Source of the DNA: Hyphococcus sp.
GTDB lineage: Bacteria > Pseudomonadota > Alphaproteobacteria > Caulobacterales > Parvularculaceae
Reading direction: 5' to 3'
Assembly (NCBI GenBank): GCA_021604585.1
Contig: BQJG01000050.1
Location: 1-23,703, forward strand
Length of the DNA stretch: 23,703 bases
The notes beneath the pieces were generated by a model. That model searched no databases. It had not been told where the DNA came from and worked only from the letters and a program-made list of their open reading frames with translations. The translations under genes were made by a program, and so were the position numbers. Below are positions 8,440-16,878 of this stretch, one piece after another (position 1 is the stretch's first letter; every line of letters begins with the position of its first letter).

Positions 8440-8461
8440 GGTCAGTTGGCGTGAACTGACC
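8440..8461. promoter_or_regulatory. Perfect 8-bp inverted repeat upstream of the DegP-like protease gene
   Basis: GGTCAGTT (8440-8447) and AACTGACC (8454-8461) form a perfect inverted repeat with a 6-base spacer (GGCGTG), 71 bases before the protease start codon. No T-tract follows, so it is better read as an operator for a dimeric regulator or as a leader hairpin than as a terminator of the upstream gene. The stretch between genes (8372-8532) otherwise shows an AAGCGCTT palindrome near 8399 and no confident promoter. Confidence 0.45.
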
Positions 8462-8532
8462 CGGACCAATCAAAAGCCAACACCAAATCAATGGGGCGCT
8501 TTCACCATAGAAGGCATAGAAGGAATAAGACG

Positions 8533-10047
8533 TTGACGAAACAGTATTTGAATATGTCAAAGGCCCGCCGCGTAAGCATCTTCGCGGCCGGCGTTGCGGC
8601 GAGCGCATTGACGATCGCCAGTTTCGGTTTTGGCGGCGGCGCGCAAGCGCAAGCGCCCCGTCTCATGGCGCCGCCGCTCGCGGCGGACGGCACGCTTTCT
8701 TTCGCCGATCTGGTCGAGCGCGTCAGTCCGGCCGTTGTGAGCGTTCTTGTCGAGCGTGAAGTCGATGCGCAGCCGGGCGCGCCGGCGGGACTTGAAGAGT
8801 TTTTCAATTTCCGTTTTGGCGATCCGCAAGATCGCGGGCAAGGCCAGGATGATTTTGATGGCGGCGTGCGCCGGATGGAAGCGCAAGGATCGGGTTTTTT
8901 CATCGATCTTGACGGGCACATCGTCACCAACAACCATGTTGTCGAAGATGCAGACAAGGTTCAAATCCGCCTCGCCAATGGCGATGAGATTGACGCTGAA
9001 GTGGTCGGCACCGATCCGCTCACCGATCTTGCAGTGTTGAAGGTCGCGCCGCAAAAAGGCCAGTCTTATGTTGAGTTCGCGGACGATGTGAATCTGCGCG
9101 TCGGCGACTGGGTGCTGGCGGTGGGCAATCCATTTGGTCTCGGCGGCACCGTCACCAGCGGCATCGTTTCGGCCATTGGCGGTCAGAACCGCGAAAACCA
9201 GTATCTCGACTTCATTCAGATCGACGCACCGATCAACCGCGGCAATTCCGGCGGCCCGACCTTTGACCTCAAAGGCCGCGTCGTTGGCGTCAACACCGCC
9301 ATCTTCTCGCCCAATGGCGGCAGCGTCGGCATTGGCTTTGCGATCCCTGCGCGCGTCGCCAAGGAAACGGTCGCGCAGTTGATGGCGAACGGTTCCGTCA
9401 CGCGCGGCTGGCTCGGCATTCAGTTGCAGGAAGTCACCACGGAAATCGCCGCCGCCCTCGGCCTTAAAGAAAGAGGCGGTGTGCTGGTGGCTGACGTGAT
9501 CGACGGAACGCCGGCGCAAAAATCCGGTCTGATGGATGGCGACGTTATTCTCGGCATCGCCGGTGAAGATGTCAGCACCACCAACGAATTATCGCGCCGC
9601 GTTGCGTCCTATCAGCCCGGCAAGGAAGTCGATCTGAAAATTCAGCGCGAAGGCAAGATCCGCAATCTGAAAGTCAAGCTCGGCCAGCGCGATGAAAACC
9701 AAACCATCGCAGCCAATGATGTTCCGTCTAATGACAATGACAGCCTCGCCGCCGATGTGGGCTTGCGCGTATCGGAGCTGACGCAATTGCTGCGCCAGCA
9801 ATATCGCGTGCCCGCCAGCGTTGACGGCGTTGTCGTGACGGCGGTGCGCCCCGGCAGTCCGGCTGAAGACGCCGGCCTCCAGCCCGGCGTCGTCATCCTT
9901 CAGGTGGATGGCCAGCAAGTTACGTCCGGCGACGATCTTCGCGGCAAGATTTCCAATGCGAAGAAGTCGGGCAAGGAAGCCGTCCTGCTGCGCATGCAGT
10001 TCGGCGCCAATCGCCAGTTCGGCGCGCTATCGCTGGATCGCAAGTAG
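8533..10047 (+). CDS. degP: DegP/HtrA (Do family) periplasmic serine protease
   Basis: 504 residues from a TTG start at 8533, chosen because AAGGAA lies 7 bases upstream; an ATG at 8554 and an upstream ATG at 8491 lack a comparable site. A signal peptide (ARRVSIFAAGVAASALTIAS, cleavage likely after AQA) sends it to the periplasm. The trypsin-like domain has the catalytic triad His135 (TNNHVV), Asp165 (DPLTDLAVLKV) and Ser239 (RGNSGGP). Two PDZ domains follow near residues 290-380 ('GWLGIQLQEV', 'GVLVADVIDGTPAQKSGL') and 400-490 ('GVVVTAVRPGSPAEDAGLQ'). It degrades or refolds misfolded envelope proteins. The downstream two-component system is a plausible regulator, and an intrinsic terminator separates them. 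Confidence 0.95.
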   Translation: MTKQYLNMSKARRVSIFAAGVAASALTIASFGFGGGAQAQAPRLMAPPLAADGTLSFADLVERVSPAVVSVLVEREVDAQPGAPAGLEEFFNFRFGDPQDRGQGQDDFDGGVRRMEAQGSGFFIDLDGHIVTNNHVVEDADKVQIRLANGDEIDAEVVGTDPLTDLAVLKVAPQKGQSYVEFADDVNLRVGDWVLAVGNPFGLGGTVTSGIVSAIGGQNRENQYLDFIQIDAPINRGNSGGPTFDLKGRVVGVNTAIFSPNGGSVGIGFAIPARVAKETVAQLMANGSVTRGWLGIQLQEVTTEIAAALGLKERGGVLVADVIDGTPAQKSGLMDGDVILGIAGEDVSTTNELSRRVASYQPGKEVDLKIQREGKIRNLKVKLGQRDENQTIAANDVPSNDNDSLAADVGLRVSELTQLLRQQYRVPASVDGVVVTAVRPGSPAEDAGLQPGVVILQVDGQQVTSGDDLRGKISNAKKSGKEAVLLRMQFGANRQFGALSLDRK

Positions 10048-10066
10048 CGATCTCCGTGCGGTCTCA

Positions 10067-10117
10067 ATTGCGCCCGCGCGCGACGAGTTGCGCGGGCGTA
10101 ATGTCTTTTTGTTTTTC
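10067..10117 (+). terminator. Rho-independent terminator (or attenuator) after degP
   Basis: ATTGCGCCCGCGC (10067-10079) pairs with GCGCGGGCGTAAT (10090-10102) as a 13-bp stem with one G-U pair and a 10-base loop. The T-rich run TCTTTTTGTTTTT follows directly. The response regulator starts only 24 bases further on, so its transcription needs read-through or a promoter overlapping the terminator or lying inside degP. Confidence 0.8.
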
Positions 10118-10140
10118 AGCAAACCCGGTTAAGGTGCCCC

Positions 10141-10821
10141 ATGCGAATCCTTTTGGTTGAAGATGATGCGGAAGCGGCGGCCTATGCCGCAAAGGGCTTG
10201 CGCGATGCAGGCCATGTTGTCGATCACGCGCTTGATGGCGAGGCTGGCCTCAACATGGCGGCGTCGGGCGGCTACGACGCCTATGTGATCGACCGGATGC
10301 TGCCCAAAATGGACGGGCTGTCCTTGCTCTCCAACCGGCGCGGCGATGGCGATGAAACGCCAGCGTTGTTCCTCTCGGCGCTGGGCGAGGTCGATGATCG
10401 CGTCTCTGGTCTTAAAGCGGGCGGCGACGATTATCTCGTCAAGCCATACGCTTTTTCCGAATTGCTGGCGCGCATTGAAGCGCTGGGGCGCCGCCGCGCT
10501 GCGCCGGCTGATGTCGTGACTCGCTTCAAGGTCGGCGATCTCGAGCTTGACGTCTTGACGCGCACGGTGCGCCGGGCGGAACGCAAGATCGATTTACAGC
10601 CGCGCGAGTTTCGCCTGCTCGAATATCTCATTCGTCACGCGGGACAGGTGGTTACGCGCACCATGCTGCTCGAAAATGTCTGGGAATATCATTTTGATCC
10701 GCAGACCAATGTTATCGACGTTCACATCTCGCGGTTGCGCGCAAAGATCGACAAGGATTTCGACAAGCCCTTGTTGAAGACCATTCGCGGCGCTGGATAC
10801 AGGCTTTCCGACGCCGAATAG
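10141..10821 (+). CDS. OmpR/PhoB-family response regulator
   Basis: 226 residues, ATG with AAGG 6 bases upstream. The receiver domain (1-115) has the acidic pair Asp8/Asp9, phosphoacceptor Asp51 ('YVIDRMLPKMDG'), Ser79 in the switch position and Lys101 ('LVKPYAF'). A PhoB-type winged-helix DNA-binding domain (about 125-225) carries 'LQPREFRLLEYLIRHAGQVV' and 'NVIDVHISRLRAKID'. It is the cognate partner of the downstream histidine kinase, whose ATG lies 7 bases after this stop. Its position beside a DegP protease suggests envelope-stress control in the manner of CpxR. I recall a degP - regulator - kinase - glnE order from other Alphaproteobacteria such as Rhizobiales; that is memory and not checked. 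Its targets cannot be read here. Confidence 0.95.
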   Translation: MRILLVEDDAEAAAYAAKGLRDAGHVVDHALDGEAGLNMAASGGYDAYVIDRMLPKMDGLSLLSNRRGDGDETPALFLSALGEVDDRVSGLKAGGDDYLVKPYAFSELLARIEALGRRRAAPADVVTRFKVGDLELDVLTRTVRRAERKIDLQPREFRLLEYLIRHAGQVVTRTMLLENVWEYHFDPQTNVIDVHISRLRAKIDKDFDKPLLKTIRGAGYRLSDAE

Positions 10822-10828
10822 GGGCCAA

Positions 10829-12253
10829 ATGCTACGCATCCTTCGCACGACATCGTTTCGCTTTACGCTGATCTATGTCGTGCTTTTTGCGAGCGCCGTG
10901 GCGTTATTGGGCGCCTATCTCTACAGCGCGACTTTTGGCGAGGCCGCCAAGCAAACCGACAGCGTGATCGATTCCGAGATTGGCGTCCTTGCCGATCTGT
11001 TTTCGACCAGCGGGTCTGGCATGTTGACTCGCGTCATCCGCCAGCGCACCGCCTGGTCCGATGACGCAATCTATATGCTGATCGGCGCGCCATCGGGCGC
11101 CGTGCTCGCTGGAAATCTGACGGCCCTGCCGCCCGAAGCGCTGACCGCTGAAGGCGCCTTTTTCAATTTCAAATTTGAAAAACCGCTGGTCGATGCGGCG
11201 GGCCGCGAGATCGGCATTCAACAACGCGAGGCGCGCGGCAAGATGATGCGGTTCCGCGCCTCAGTGGAGACCGAACAATCCTATCTGGTCGTCGTCGCTC
11301 GCGATGTGGCGAGTCGTGAATTCCTGCGGGAGCGTTCGCAAAGCGTCGTCACCCGCGCGGCTCTCGTCACGGTCGCGTTCGGCGTCGTGATCGGTCTCAT
11401 TTTTTCGCGCACGCTGTTGCGGCGGGTGGAAGTCGTCAGCAAAACGGCGCGCGCCATTCGCGGCGGCGATCTTTCGCAGCGCATACCGACCACGGGTTCC
11501 GGCGACGAACTCGATGATCTCGGCTCGAACCTCAATGCCATGCTCGATCAGATTGAACGGCTGATGGCCGGCATGCGCGAAGTCTCAGACAATATCGCCC
11601 ATGATCTGCGTTCGCCTCTGACGCGTATTCGCAACCGGCTGAACAACGCGCTTGAAGGCGATGATGAGGCGAAAGATCAGGCTCTGCGCGCAACGATTGA
11701 CGATTCGGAAAAAGTGCTGGCGACATTCAATGCGCTGCTTTCCATCGCGCGCATCCAGTCGGGCGAAGGCGCCGGCGTCATGGCGCCGATAGATATTGTC
11801 GCCATCGCCGAAGAAATGGCCGAACTGTATGAGCCCGCCGCCCAAGACGCCGGTTTTGATTTCAAACTGATCACCGCGCCGACGCCGCAAATCAAAGGCT
11901 CGCGCGAACTGGTCAGTCAGGCCGTGGCGAACTTCCTCGATAATGCGCTGAAATATGCGGAAGGCGGCACGCGCATGGAGCTGAAAGTGGGGCCGGACAA
12001 GAATGGCGCGGCCGTCCTTTCCGTCTCCGATGACGGGCCGGGCATTGCGCCCGAAAGCCGTGAACGCGTGTTTGAAAGATTTGTCCGGTTGGAGCAAAGC
12101 CGGTCGACGCCGGGCAGCGGTCTCGGCCTGTCGCTGGTTTCCGCCATCGCCCGCGCGCATGGCGCCAAGCTGGAATTATCCGACGGATTGCCGCATGCCG
12201 ATGGCGAGGGGTGCGGGTTGTGCATCGCCATGACCTTCGCGCGGGCTGACTGA
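10829..12253 (+). CDS. Membrane sensor histidine kinase, partner of the upstream regulator
   Basis: 474 residues; the ATG follows GGGG at 10821-10824. The first transmembrane helix is near residues 11-33, a periplasmic sensor domain spans roughly 34-172, and the second helix is near 174-195. A HAMP linker follows (about 196-248, 'RRVEVVSKTARAIRGGDLSQ'). HisKA carries the phosphorylated His258 in 'NIAHDLRSPLTRI'. The HATPase domain shows the N box (NFLDNALKYA, Asn368 and Asn372), G1 box DDGPGIA (401-407) and G2 box GSGLGLSLV (429-437). All catalytic features are intact, so an active kinase is expected. The periplasmic domain matches no sensor fold I recognise; given the DegP gene upstream, misfolded envelope protein is a reasonable but unproved signal. 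Confidence 0.95.
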   Translation: MLRILRTTSFRFTLIYVVLFASAVALLGAYLYSATFGEAAKQTDSVIDSEIGVLADLFSTSGSGMLTRVIRQRTAWSDDAIYMLIGAPSGAVLAGNLTALPPEALTAEGAFFNFKFEKPLVDAAGREIGIQQREARGKMMRFRASVETEQSYLVVVARDVASREFLRERSQSVVTRAALVTVAFGVVIGLIFSRTLLRRVEVVSKTARAIRGGDLSQRIPTTGSGDELDDLGSNLNAMLDQIERLMAGMREVSDNIAHDLRSPLTRIRNRLNNALEGDDEAKDQALRATIDDSEKVLATFNALLSIARIQSGEGAGVMAPIDIVAIAEEMAELYEPAAQDAGFDFKLITAPTPQIKGSRELVSQAVANFLDNALKYAEGGTRMELKVGPDKNGAAVLSVSDDGPGIAPESRERVFERFVRLEQSRSTPGSGLGLSLVSAIARAHGAKLELSDGLPHADGEGCGLCIAMTFARAD

Positions 12254-12282
12254 ACAGAAACGACGAGCTGGGAACTGATACA

Positions 12283-12567
12283 TTGAGCAAGACGGAATTC
12301 ATCGCCAATGTCGCCGAAGCTGGCGGCATGTCCAATGCAGAGGCCAAGCGCATTATTGAGCTGGTGTTCGGCGAAATTGAAAACGGCCTGAAACGGGCGC
12401 GCAAAGAGGGAAAATACACCATCGGCACATTCGGCACTTTCACAATCGCCAAGCGTCCGGCGCGAAAAGGCCGTCATCCAAGCACGGGCGAAGAGATCGA
12501 CATCAAAGAATCAAAGACCTTGCGTTTTCGTCCTTCCCTGGCGCTGAAAGAAGCCGCAGGCTGTTGA
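12283..12567 (+). CDS. HU/IHF-family DNA-binding protein
   Basis: 94 residues from a TTG start with GGGA 9 bases upstream. It has the family layout: an N-terminal helical dimerisation part ('MSKTEFIANVAEAGGMSNAEA'-like start, residues 1-45), then 'YTIGTFGTFTIAKRPARKGR' (about 47-66) and the beta-arm sequence RHPSTGEEIDI (66-76), ending in 'KTLRFRPSLALKEA'. The arm Pro of the RNP-type motif is present as HPS. It should bind and bend DNA as a dimer. The N-terminus is less canonical than in the main HU genes (normally MNK.ELI) and it sits beside regulatory genes, so it may be a secondary, locus-associated HU paralogue. It follows the kinase by 29 bases and could be co-transcribed. Confidence 0.92.
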   Translation: MSKTEFIANVAEAGGMSNAEAKRIIELVFGEIENGLKRARKEGKYTIGTFGTFTIAKRPARKGRHPSTGEEIDIKESKTLRFRPSLALKEAAGC

Positions 12568-12650
12568 TGCGCCGAGGCAATCGTGGCGCAGACAATTCAC
12601 ATGAGTTTTTTGCTGGATTTTTAAGGGCGGCCAATGTCAATTGATGCTGC

Positions 12651-15518
12651 ATGAAAAGCCTTGCTGACAGCATCACAACTGCGCCTGCGATCTATGAAGC
12701 GGACGGCGCAAAGCATTTCGTTGACGCATGCGGCGATGCCTTTGTTGCATTGACGCCAGCCGCGCAGACTCTTCTTAAGGCCACAGCAAGCTGTTCTCCC
12801 TACCTGCGCCGCCTCGCAGAGCGCCGCAAGGAAATGCTCGGCGCACTGTTTGCCGCGCCGCCCGAAGAAACGCTTGCACAGATCATCGCCGCTGCAAAAT
12901 CCGCCGGTCAGGCGGACGGCGCAGATTCGCAGATCAAGGCGTTGCGCGTGGCGAAACAGGACGCGGCGCTGTTGATCGCCCTATGCGATATTGGCGGCGT
13001 CTGGCCGGTGATGCAGACGACATCGGCGCTGTCGAAATTTGCTGATGCGGCTATTGCCGGCGCGCTCGATGCTGCGATTGGCCGCTCGCCGCTCGATGGC
13101 CCCGATGGGATCGCCATTCTCGCCATGGGCAAGCATGGCGCGTTTGAACTCAACTATTCGAGCGATATTGATCTGGTCGTGCTGTTCGACCGCGAGCGCA
13201 TGAAAATTGACGATCTGTTTGAAGCGCAAAAACATGCGGTGAACGTCACGCGCGACATGGTGCGCTTGATGCAAACGCAAACCGCAGACGGTTATGTGTT
13301 CCGCACGGATCTGCGTTTGCGTCCGGATCCCGGCGCCACAGCGCTGGCGATCTCGGTCAATTCGGCGGAATCCTATTACGAAGCCTATGGGCAAAACTGG
13401 GAGCGCATGGCGTTCATCAAAGCGCGCGCATGCGCTGGCGATATTGCGCTGGGCGAGCGTTTCCTCAAAACCTTGCGGCCTTTTATCTGGCGCAAATATC
13501 TCGACTTCGCCGCCATCGAGGACGTGCATGCGGTTAAGCGCCAAATGCACAGCGTCAAGGGCGGGCGCGATGTGGCGTTTGCCGGCCACGATGTAAAGCT
13601 TGGGCGCGGCGGCATTCGCGAGATCGAATTTTACGCGCAAACCCAGCAACTCATTCTTGGCGGAAAAGATTCATCCCTGAGACAGCGCAGCACGTTGGAT
13701 GCGTTAATTGCGCTCGCCGAGGCCGATGTGATCAGCGAAGAATCGCGCGATGAACTGACGCGCGCTTATTTGTATCTTCGGCATGTTGAGCATCGGTTGC
13801 AGATGATCAATGATGAACAGACGCATCGGATTCCGCAGAATGAAGCGGAGATTGCGCGCGTCGCCGTCTTTTCCGGCGCAACAGGCGCGGAGGCGTTCTG
13901 CAACAAAACACTGGCGACGTTTCGCGCTGTAGGTAAACGTTATGACGCACTGTTTGAAACCCAGGACGATCCTGAATCGCGTCTTGGGCCGCTGGTGTTC
14001 ACCGGGGTCGAGGCGCATCCGGCGACGCTTGAAACGCTGACCCGGCTTGGCTTCAAGCGCGCACCCGAGGTGAGCGCAGCGATTATGCGTTGGCATACCG
14101 GTTCCATGCGTGCGACCCGCACAGAACGCGCGCGCGTGCTGTTGACGAAGCTGGTGCCGCCGCTGCTTGAAGCGCTCGCCAAAGCAGGCGAGGCGGATGA
14201 GGCGTTTTTTGCATTTGAGGATTTCCTCTCGCGGCTTCCCGCGGGTGTCCAAGTGTTTTCGTTACTGCTGAATAATCTGGAAATTTTTGATGTGCTGATC
14301 CGCATCATGACGATTTCCCCTTATCTGGGGCGCGAATTTTCAAAGCGGCACAATCTGGTGGAGCGTCTGCTCGACAATCTCTGGTCGGAACCGCCGCCGC
14401 CGCCGGAGAGCTATGGCGATGATTGCGCGCAGGCGGTCAACGAAGCGCCCGAGTATGAGTCGGCGCTCAATGCCGCGCGGCGCTGGGCGGGCGAGCAAAA
14501 GTTTCAGATCACCGCCCAGCTTGCGGTGGGGCTGTTGTCGCACGAAACAGCAGCGCAACATTTCTCCGCCATTGCAGACGCCGTCATCACCGCCTTGACC
14601 GTTGTCGCGCAAAAAGAAATGCGTGATCAGCATGGCGACATTGTAGGAGATTTTGTCGTGGTCGGCCTTGGCCGCCTCGGCGCAAGCGAAATGACAGCCA
14701 TTTCCGATATTGATCTGATGTTCATTTATGACGCGCCGTTTGATGCGCAATCGGACGGCGCCCGCCCGCTCGGCTCTGTCGATTATTACACGCGCCTTGT
14801 TCGCCGGACCGTGACCGCGCTTTCGGCGGCGACGGAAGAGGGCGCGCTCTACGAAGTCGATATGCAATTGCGCCCCTCCGGCAAGGCGGGGCCGGCCGCT
14901 GTCAGCCTGGCCGCATTCCGCCGTTACTATCACGAAGAGGCGTGGACCTGGGAGGCGATGGCGCTGGTCAAGGCGCGGGTCATTGGCGCGCCAAGCACGC
15001 TCGCCGATGCGGTCAACTTCGAGATTGAAAATATCCTCGCTTTGCCGCGGGACCGGGCGACGCTTGGCGTCGATGTCGCTGACATGCGTGTGCGCCTCGA
15101 TGAGGCCAAACGCCCGGCCGGATGCTGGGACGTGAAAAGCATGGTTGGCGGTCTGACGGATATCGCATTCATCTGTCAGTATTTGACCCTCGCTTCCGCG
15201 CACCGGGTCGGGCGTCCGCCGCGCGCGGCGAAGGCGGCGATCAGTTGGTTTGCGCAGAAGGGCGAACTGGCGCAGGAAGATTCAACAAGGTTAATGGCCG
15301 CGCAAAGCGTTTTTGAAGCCGTCTTGCAGGCAAGCCGGGCGGCGACTGGCGGCGTATTTTCGCCGGAAAAGGCAGGGGAGGCCTTATGCGCCAGAATGGC
15401 GTCCGTATGTGCGGAGACGACGATCGTAAATGCGGAACAAAAATTGCTGACTCTCGCGCGGGAGACGGCGTTGTTATTTACCAAGATCGTCGGCGAACGG
15501 CGCGCGCGGCCATCGTAA
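12651..15518 (+). CDS. glnE: Bifunctional glutamine synthetase adenylyltransferase/deadenylylase
   Basis: 955 residues, the normal length for GlnE. The enzyme adds AMP to, and removes it from, a tyrosine of glutamine synthetase in response to PII, so tuning nitrogen assimilation in the cytoplasm. Two nucleotidyltransferase domains are visible: an N-terminal deadenylylase with 'GKHGAFELNYSSDIDLVVLF' at about residues 160-179, and a C-terminal adenylylase with 'GLGRLGASEMTAISDIDLMF' near 671-690. Both keep the paired Asp metal ligands. Supporting stretches are 'VDMQLRPSGKAGP' and 'DVKSMVGGLTDIAFICQYL'. The ATG at 12651 has only a weak upstream GGGCGG. An 83-base gap separates it from the HU-like gene, with a weak hairpin at 12568-12590 not convincing as a terminator. 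Confidence 0.96.
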   Translation: MKSLADSITTAPAIYEADGAKHFVDACGDAFVALTPAAQTLLKATASCSPYLRRLAERRKEMLGALFAAPPEETLAQIIAAAKSAGQADGADSQIKALRVAKQDAALLIALCDIGGVWPVMQTTSALSKFADAAIAGALDAAIGRSPLDGPDGIAILAMGKHGAFELNYSSDIDLVVLFDRERMKIDDLFEAQKHAVNVTRDMVRLMQTQTADGYVFRTDLRLRPDPGATALAISVNSAESYYEAYGQNWERMAFIKARACAGDIALGERFLKTLRPFIWRKYLDFAAIEDVHAVKRQMHSVKGGRDVAFAGHDVKLGRGGIREIEFYAQTQQLILGGKDSSLRQRSTLDALIALAEADVISEESRDELTRAYLYLRHVEHRLQMINDEQTHRIPQNEAEIARVAVFSGATGAEAFCNKTLATFRAVGKRYDALFETQDDPESRLGPLVFTGVEAHPATLETLTRLGFKRAPEVSAAIMRWHTGSMRATRTERARVLLTKLVPPLLEALAKAGEADEAFFAFEDFLSRLPAGVQVFSLLLNNLEIFDVLIRIMTISPYLGREFSKRHNLVERLLDNLWSEPPPPPESYGDDCAQAVNEAPEYESALNAARRWAGEQKFQITAQLAVGLLSHETAAQHFSAIADAVITALTVVAQKEMRDQHGDIVGDFVVVGLGRLGASEMTAISDIDLMFIYDAPFDAQSDGARPLGSVDYYTRLVRRTVTALSAATEEGALYEVDMQLRPSGKAGPAAVSLAAFRRYYHEEAWTWEAMALVKARVIGAPSTLADAVNFEIENILALPRDRATLGVDVADMRVRLDEAKRPAGCWDVKSMVGGLTDIAFICQYLTLASAHRVGRPPRAAKAAISWFAQKGELAQEDSTRLMAAQSVFEAVLQASRAATGGVFSPEKAGEALCARMASVCAETTIVNAEQKLLTLARETALLFTKIVGERRARPS

Positions 15519-15555
15519 ACGGGCGGGCTGAAACGGAGCGAGACCGCACAGGTTT

Positions 15556-16878
15556 ATGAACGGGCAATTTGACTTTCTGGTCATTGGTGATGACGAGGCG
15601 AGCCTGGCGGCGGCGGCCGCCGCGGCGAAGGCCGGCGCGCGCGTTGCGTTGCTTGCGCCGGCGGACCGTAAAAAGCGTGCGCGTGCGGCGGCGCCCGCGA
15701 TCCCGAATTTCGTCTGGCGGCGGCTCGATCTGCAAGATTACGATTTGATGCTGGAACCGGTCAGCGCACGGATCACCCTGCTCAAAACAGGCGAGCCATT
15801 CGCCACCTATGCGAATGCGCGTGAGACGAGCGATGCCCTCGCGGAACAGAAAAGCGCTGATCATTTGCTGTGGCGCGATTTTGTTGAGGACATGGCGGCG
15901 CTTGCAGTTGATCATCCCTATGGGCCAGCAGGCGCAACAAGGACGCCGGGCGTAAAAGCGTTTGCAGCGATGCTTGGCGATCCGGCGGCACTCGACAAGG
16001 CGGCCCGGCTTTTCGGTCCCTGTGCGGATATTCTTGAAGATTATTTCACCGATCCGCGCCTTAAATCTCACCTCGCCGCGCATGCGCTTGGCGGGGCTGG
16101 GCGCGGCGATGCGGAATCGGGCTCGGCAGAAATGCTGACAGAGTTTCTCGACCCTGACGCGTGGCGCGTGCGCACGCCGAAAGACGGTCCAGCCTTGCGC
16201 GCGGTGTTAGAGCAAGCCTGTCAGGATGCCGGTGTTGTCATAACAACCGAAAATCCAGTCGAGGTGTCCCAGACGGGAAAAATCGTCAATATCTCTTTTG
16301 GCGGCGAGGACAAGATCAAGGTCAAACATGTTTTCTTTGCGACGCCGGGCGCGGCGCGCATCGCGGGTGCGAAAGACAGTCAGAGCGCAGTTGGACAGGC
16401 CGCTCATGCGGAGTTCACGGTGCGGTTTCGTTTGGCCGACGGCGCCGAGGCGCCTTGCGGCGACGCCAATGCAATTTTTCAGATCATCGACGACCACAGC
16501 GATTTGCAAGCTGCGCGCGACGCCGCCGTGCAGGGCAAGCTCTATGACAATCTTCCCGTCGAATTTGAATATGCATCCAATGGCGAATTAATCGCGCGGT
16601 CTTCATTTTTGCCAGCGGCTTTTTTTGAAGCGGGCGAATGGCGCGGCTGGACCGGACAGGATCGCCAAGCTGTAGCCGCGATCATCAAGGAAAGACTGTC
16701 GAGCCGCATCTCAGGATTTTCCAGCCATATTCGCCGTACCGAAACCGAACTATCCGCACCGCCGTCTGGCAAAACGCTATTTGCAAATTGCGACCGGGTG
16801 ATCGTCCAGCCGCGCGGGCACAATGCGATTAGCGCAGCGGTCAAGCTGATTGATCAAGTGATGGCTGGCGATGAGTGA
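15556..16878 (+). CDS. Divergent FAD-oxidoreductase-like protein with degenerate Rossmann motif
   Basis: 440 residues. The N-terminus 'FDFLVIGDDEASLAAAAAAA' has the strand-helix pattern of a Rossmann fold, but the GxGxxG expected for dinucleotide binding reads GDDEAS (residues 11-16). The C-terminus 'FANCDRVIVQPRGHNAISAA' sits where the next protein has a conserved FAD-binding end, again degenerate. The overall layout ('LEPVSARITLLK', 'TPKDGPALRAVLEQACQDAG') parallels the phytoene-desaturase/PYROXD2-type protein downstream, so the pair probably arose by duplication. FAD binding may be lost, leaving a structural partner or a regulatory subunit; that is inference. The stop overlaps the next start by 8 bases, implying translational coupling and perhaps a complex. 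It starts 37 bases after glnE. Confidence 0.8.
   Translation: MNGQFDFLVIGDDEASLAAAAAAAKAGARVALLAPADRKKRARAAAPAIPNFVWRRLDLQDYDLMLEPVSARITLLKTGEPFATYANARETSDALAEQKSADHLLWRDFVEDMAALAVDHPYGPAGATRTPGVKAFAAMLGDPAALDKAARLFGPCADILEDYFTDPRLKSHLAAHALGGAGRGDAESGSAEMLTEFLDPDAWRVRTPKDGPALRAVLEQACQDAGVVITTENPVEVSQTGKIVNISFGGEDKIKVKHVFFATPGAARIAGAKDSQSAVGQAAHAEFTVRFRLADGAEAPCGDANAIFQIIDDHSDLQAARDAAVQGKLYDNLPVEFEYASNGELIARSSFLPAAFFEAGEWRGWTGQDRQAVAAIIKERLSSRISGFSSHIRRTETELSAPPSGKTLFANCDRVIVQPRGHNAISAAVKLIDQVMAGDE

Noticed and set aside
8557..9519. Minus-strand frame opposite degP, and similar ones opposite glnE (14340-15203) and the oxidoreductase (17009-17854)
   Set aside because: These are composition-driven shadow frames; each lies wholly within a gene with firm catalytic or cofactor motifs on the plus strand.
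12568..12610. Possible terminator after the HU-like gene (TGCGCC ... GGCGCA, then TTTTTT near 12605)
   Set aside because: The stem is only 6 bp and the T-run is about 15 bases away, so it does not meet the form of an intrinsic terminator.
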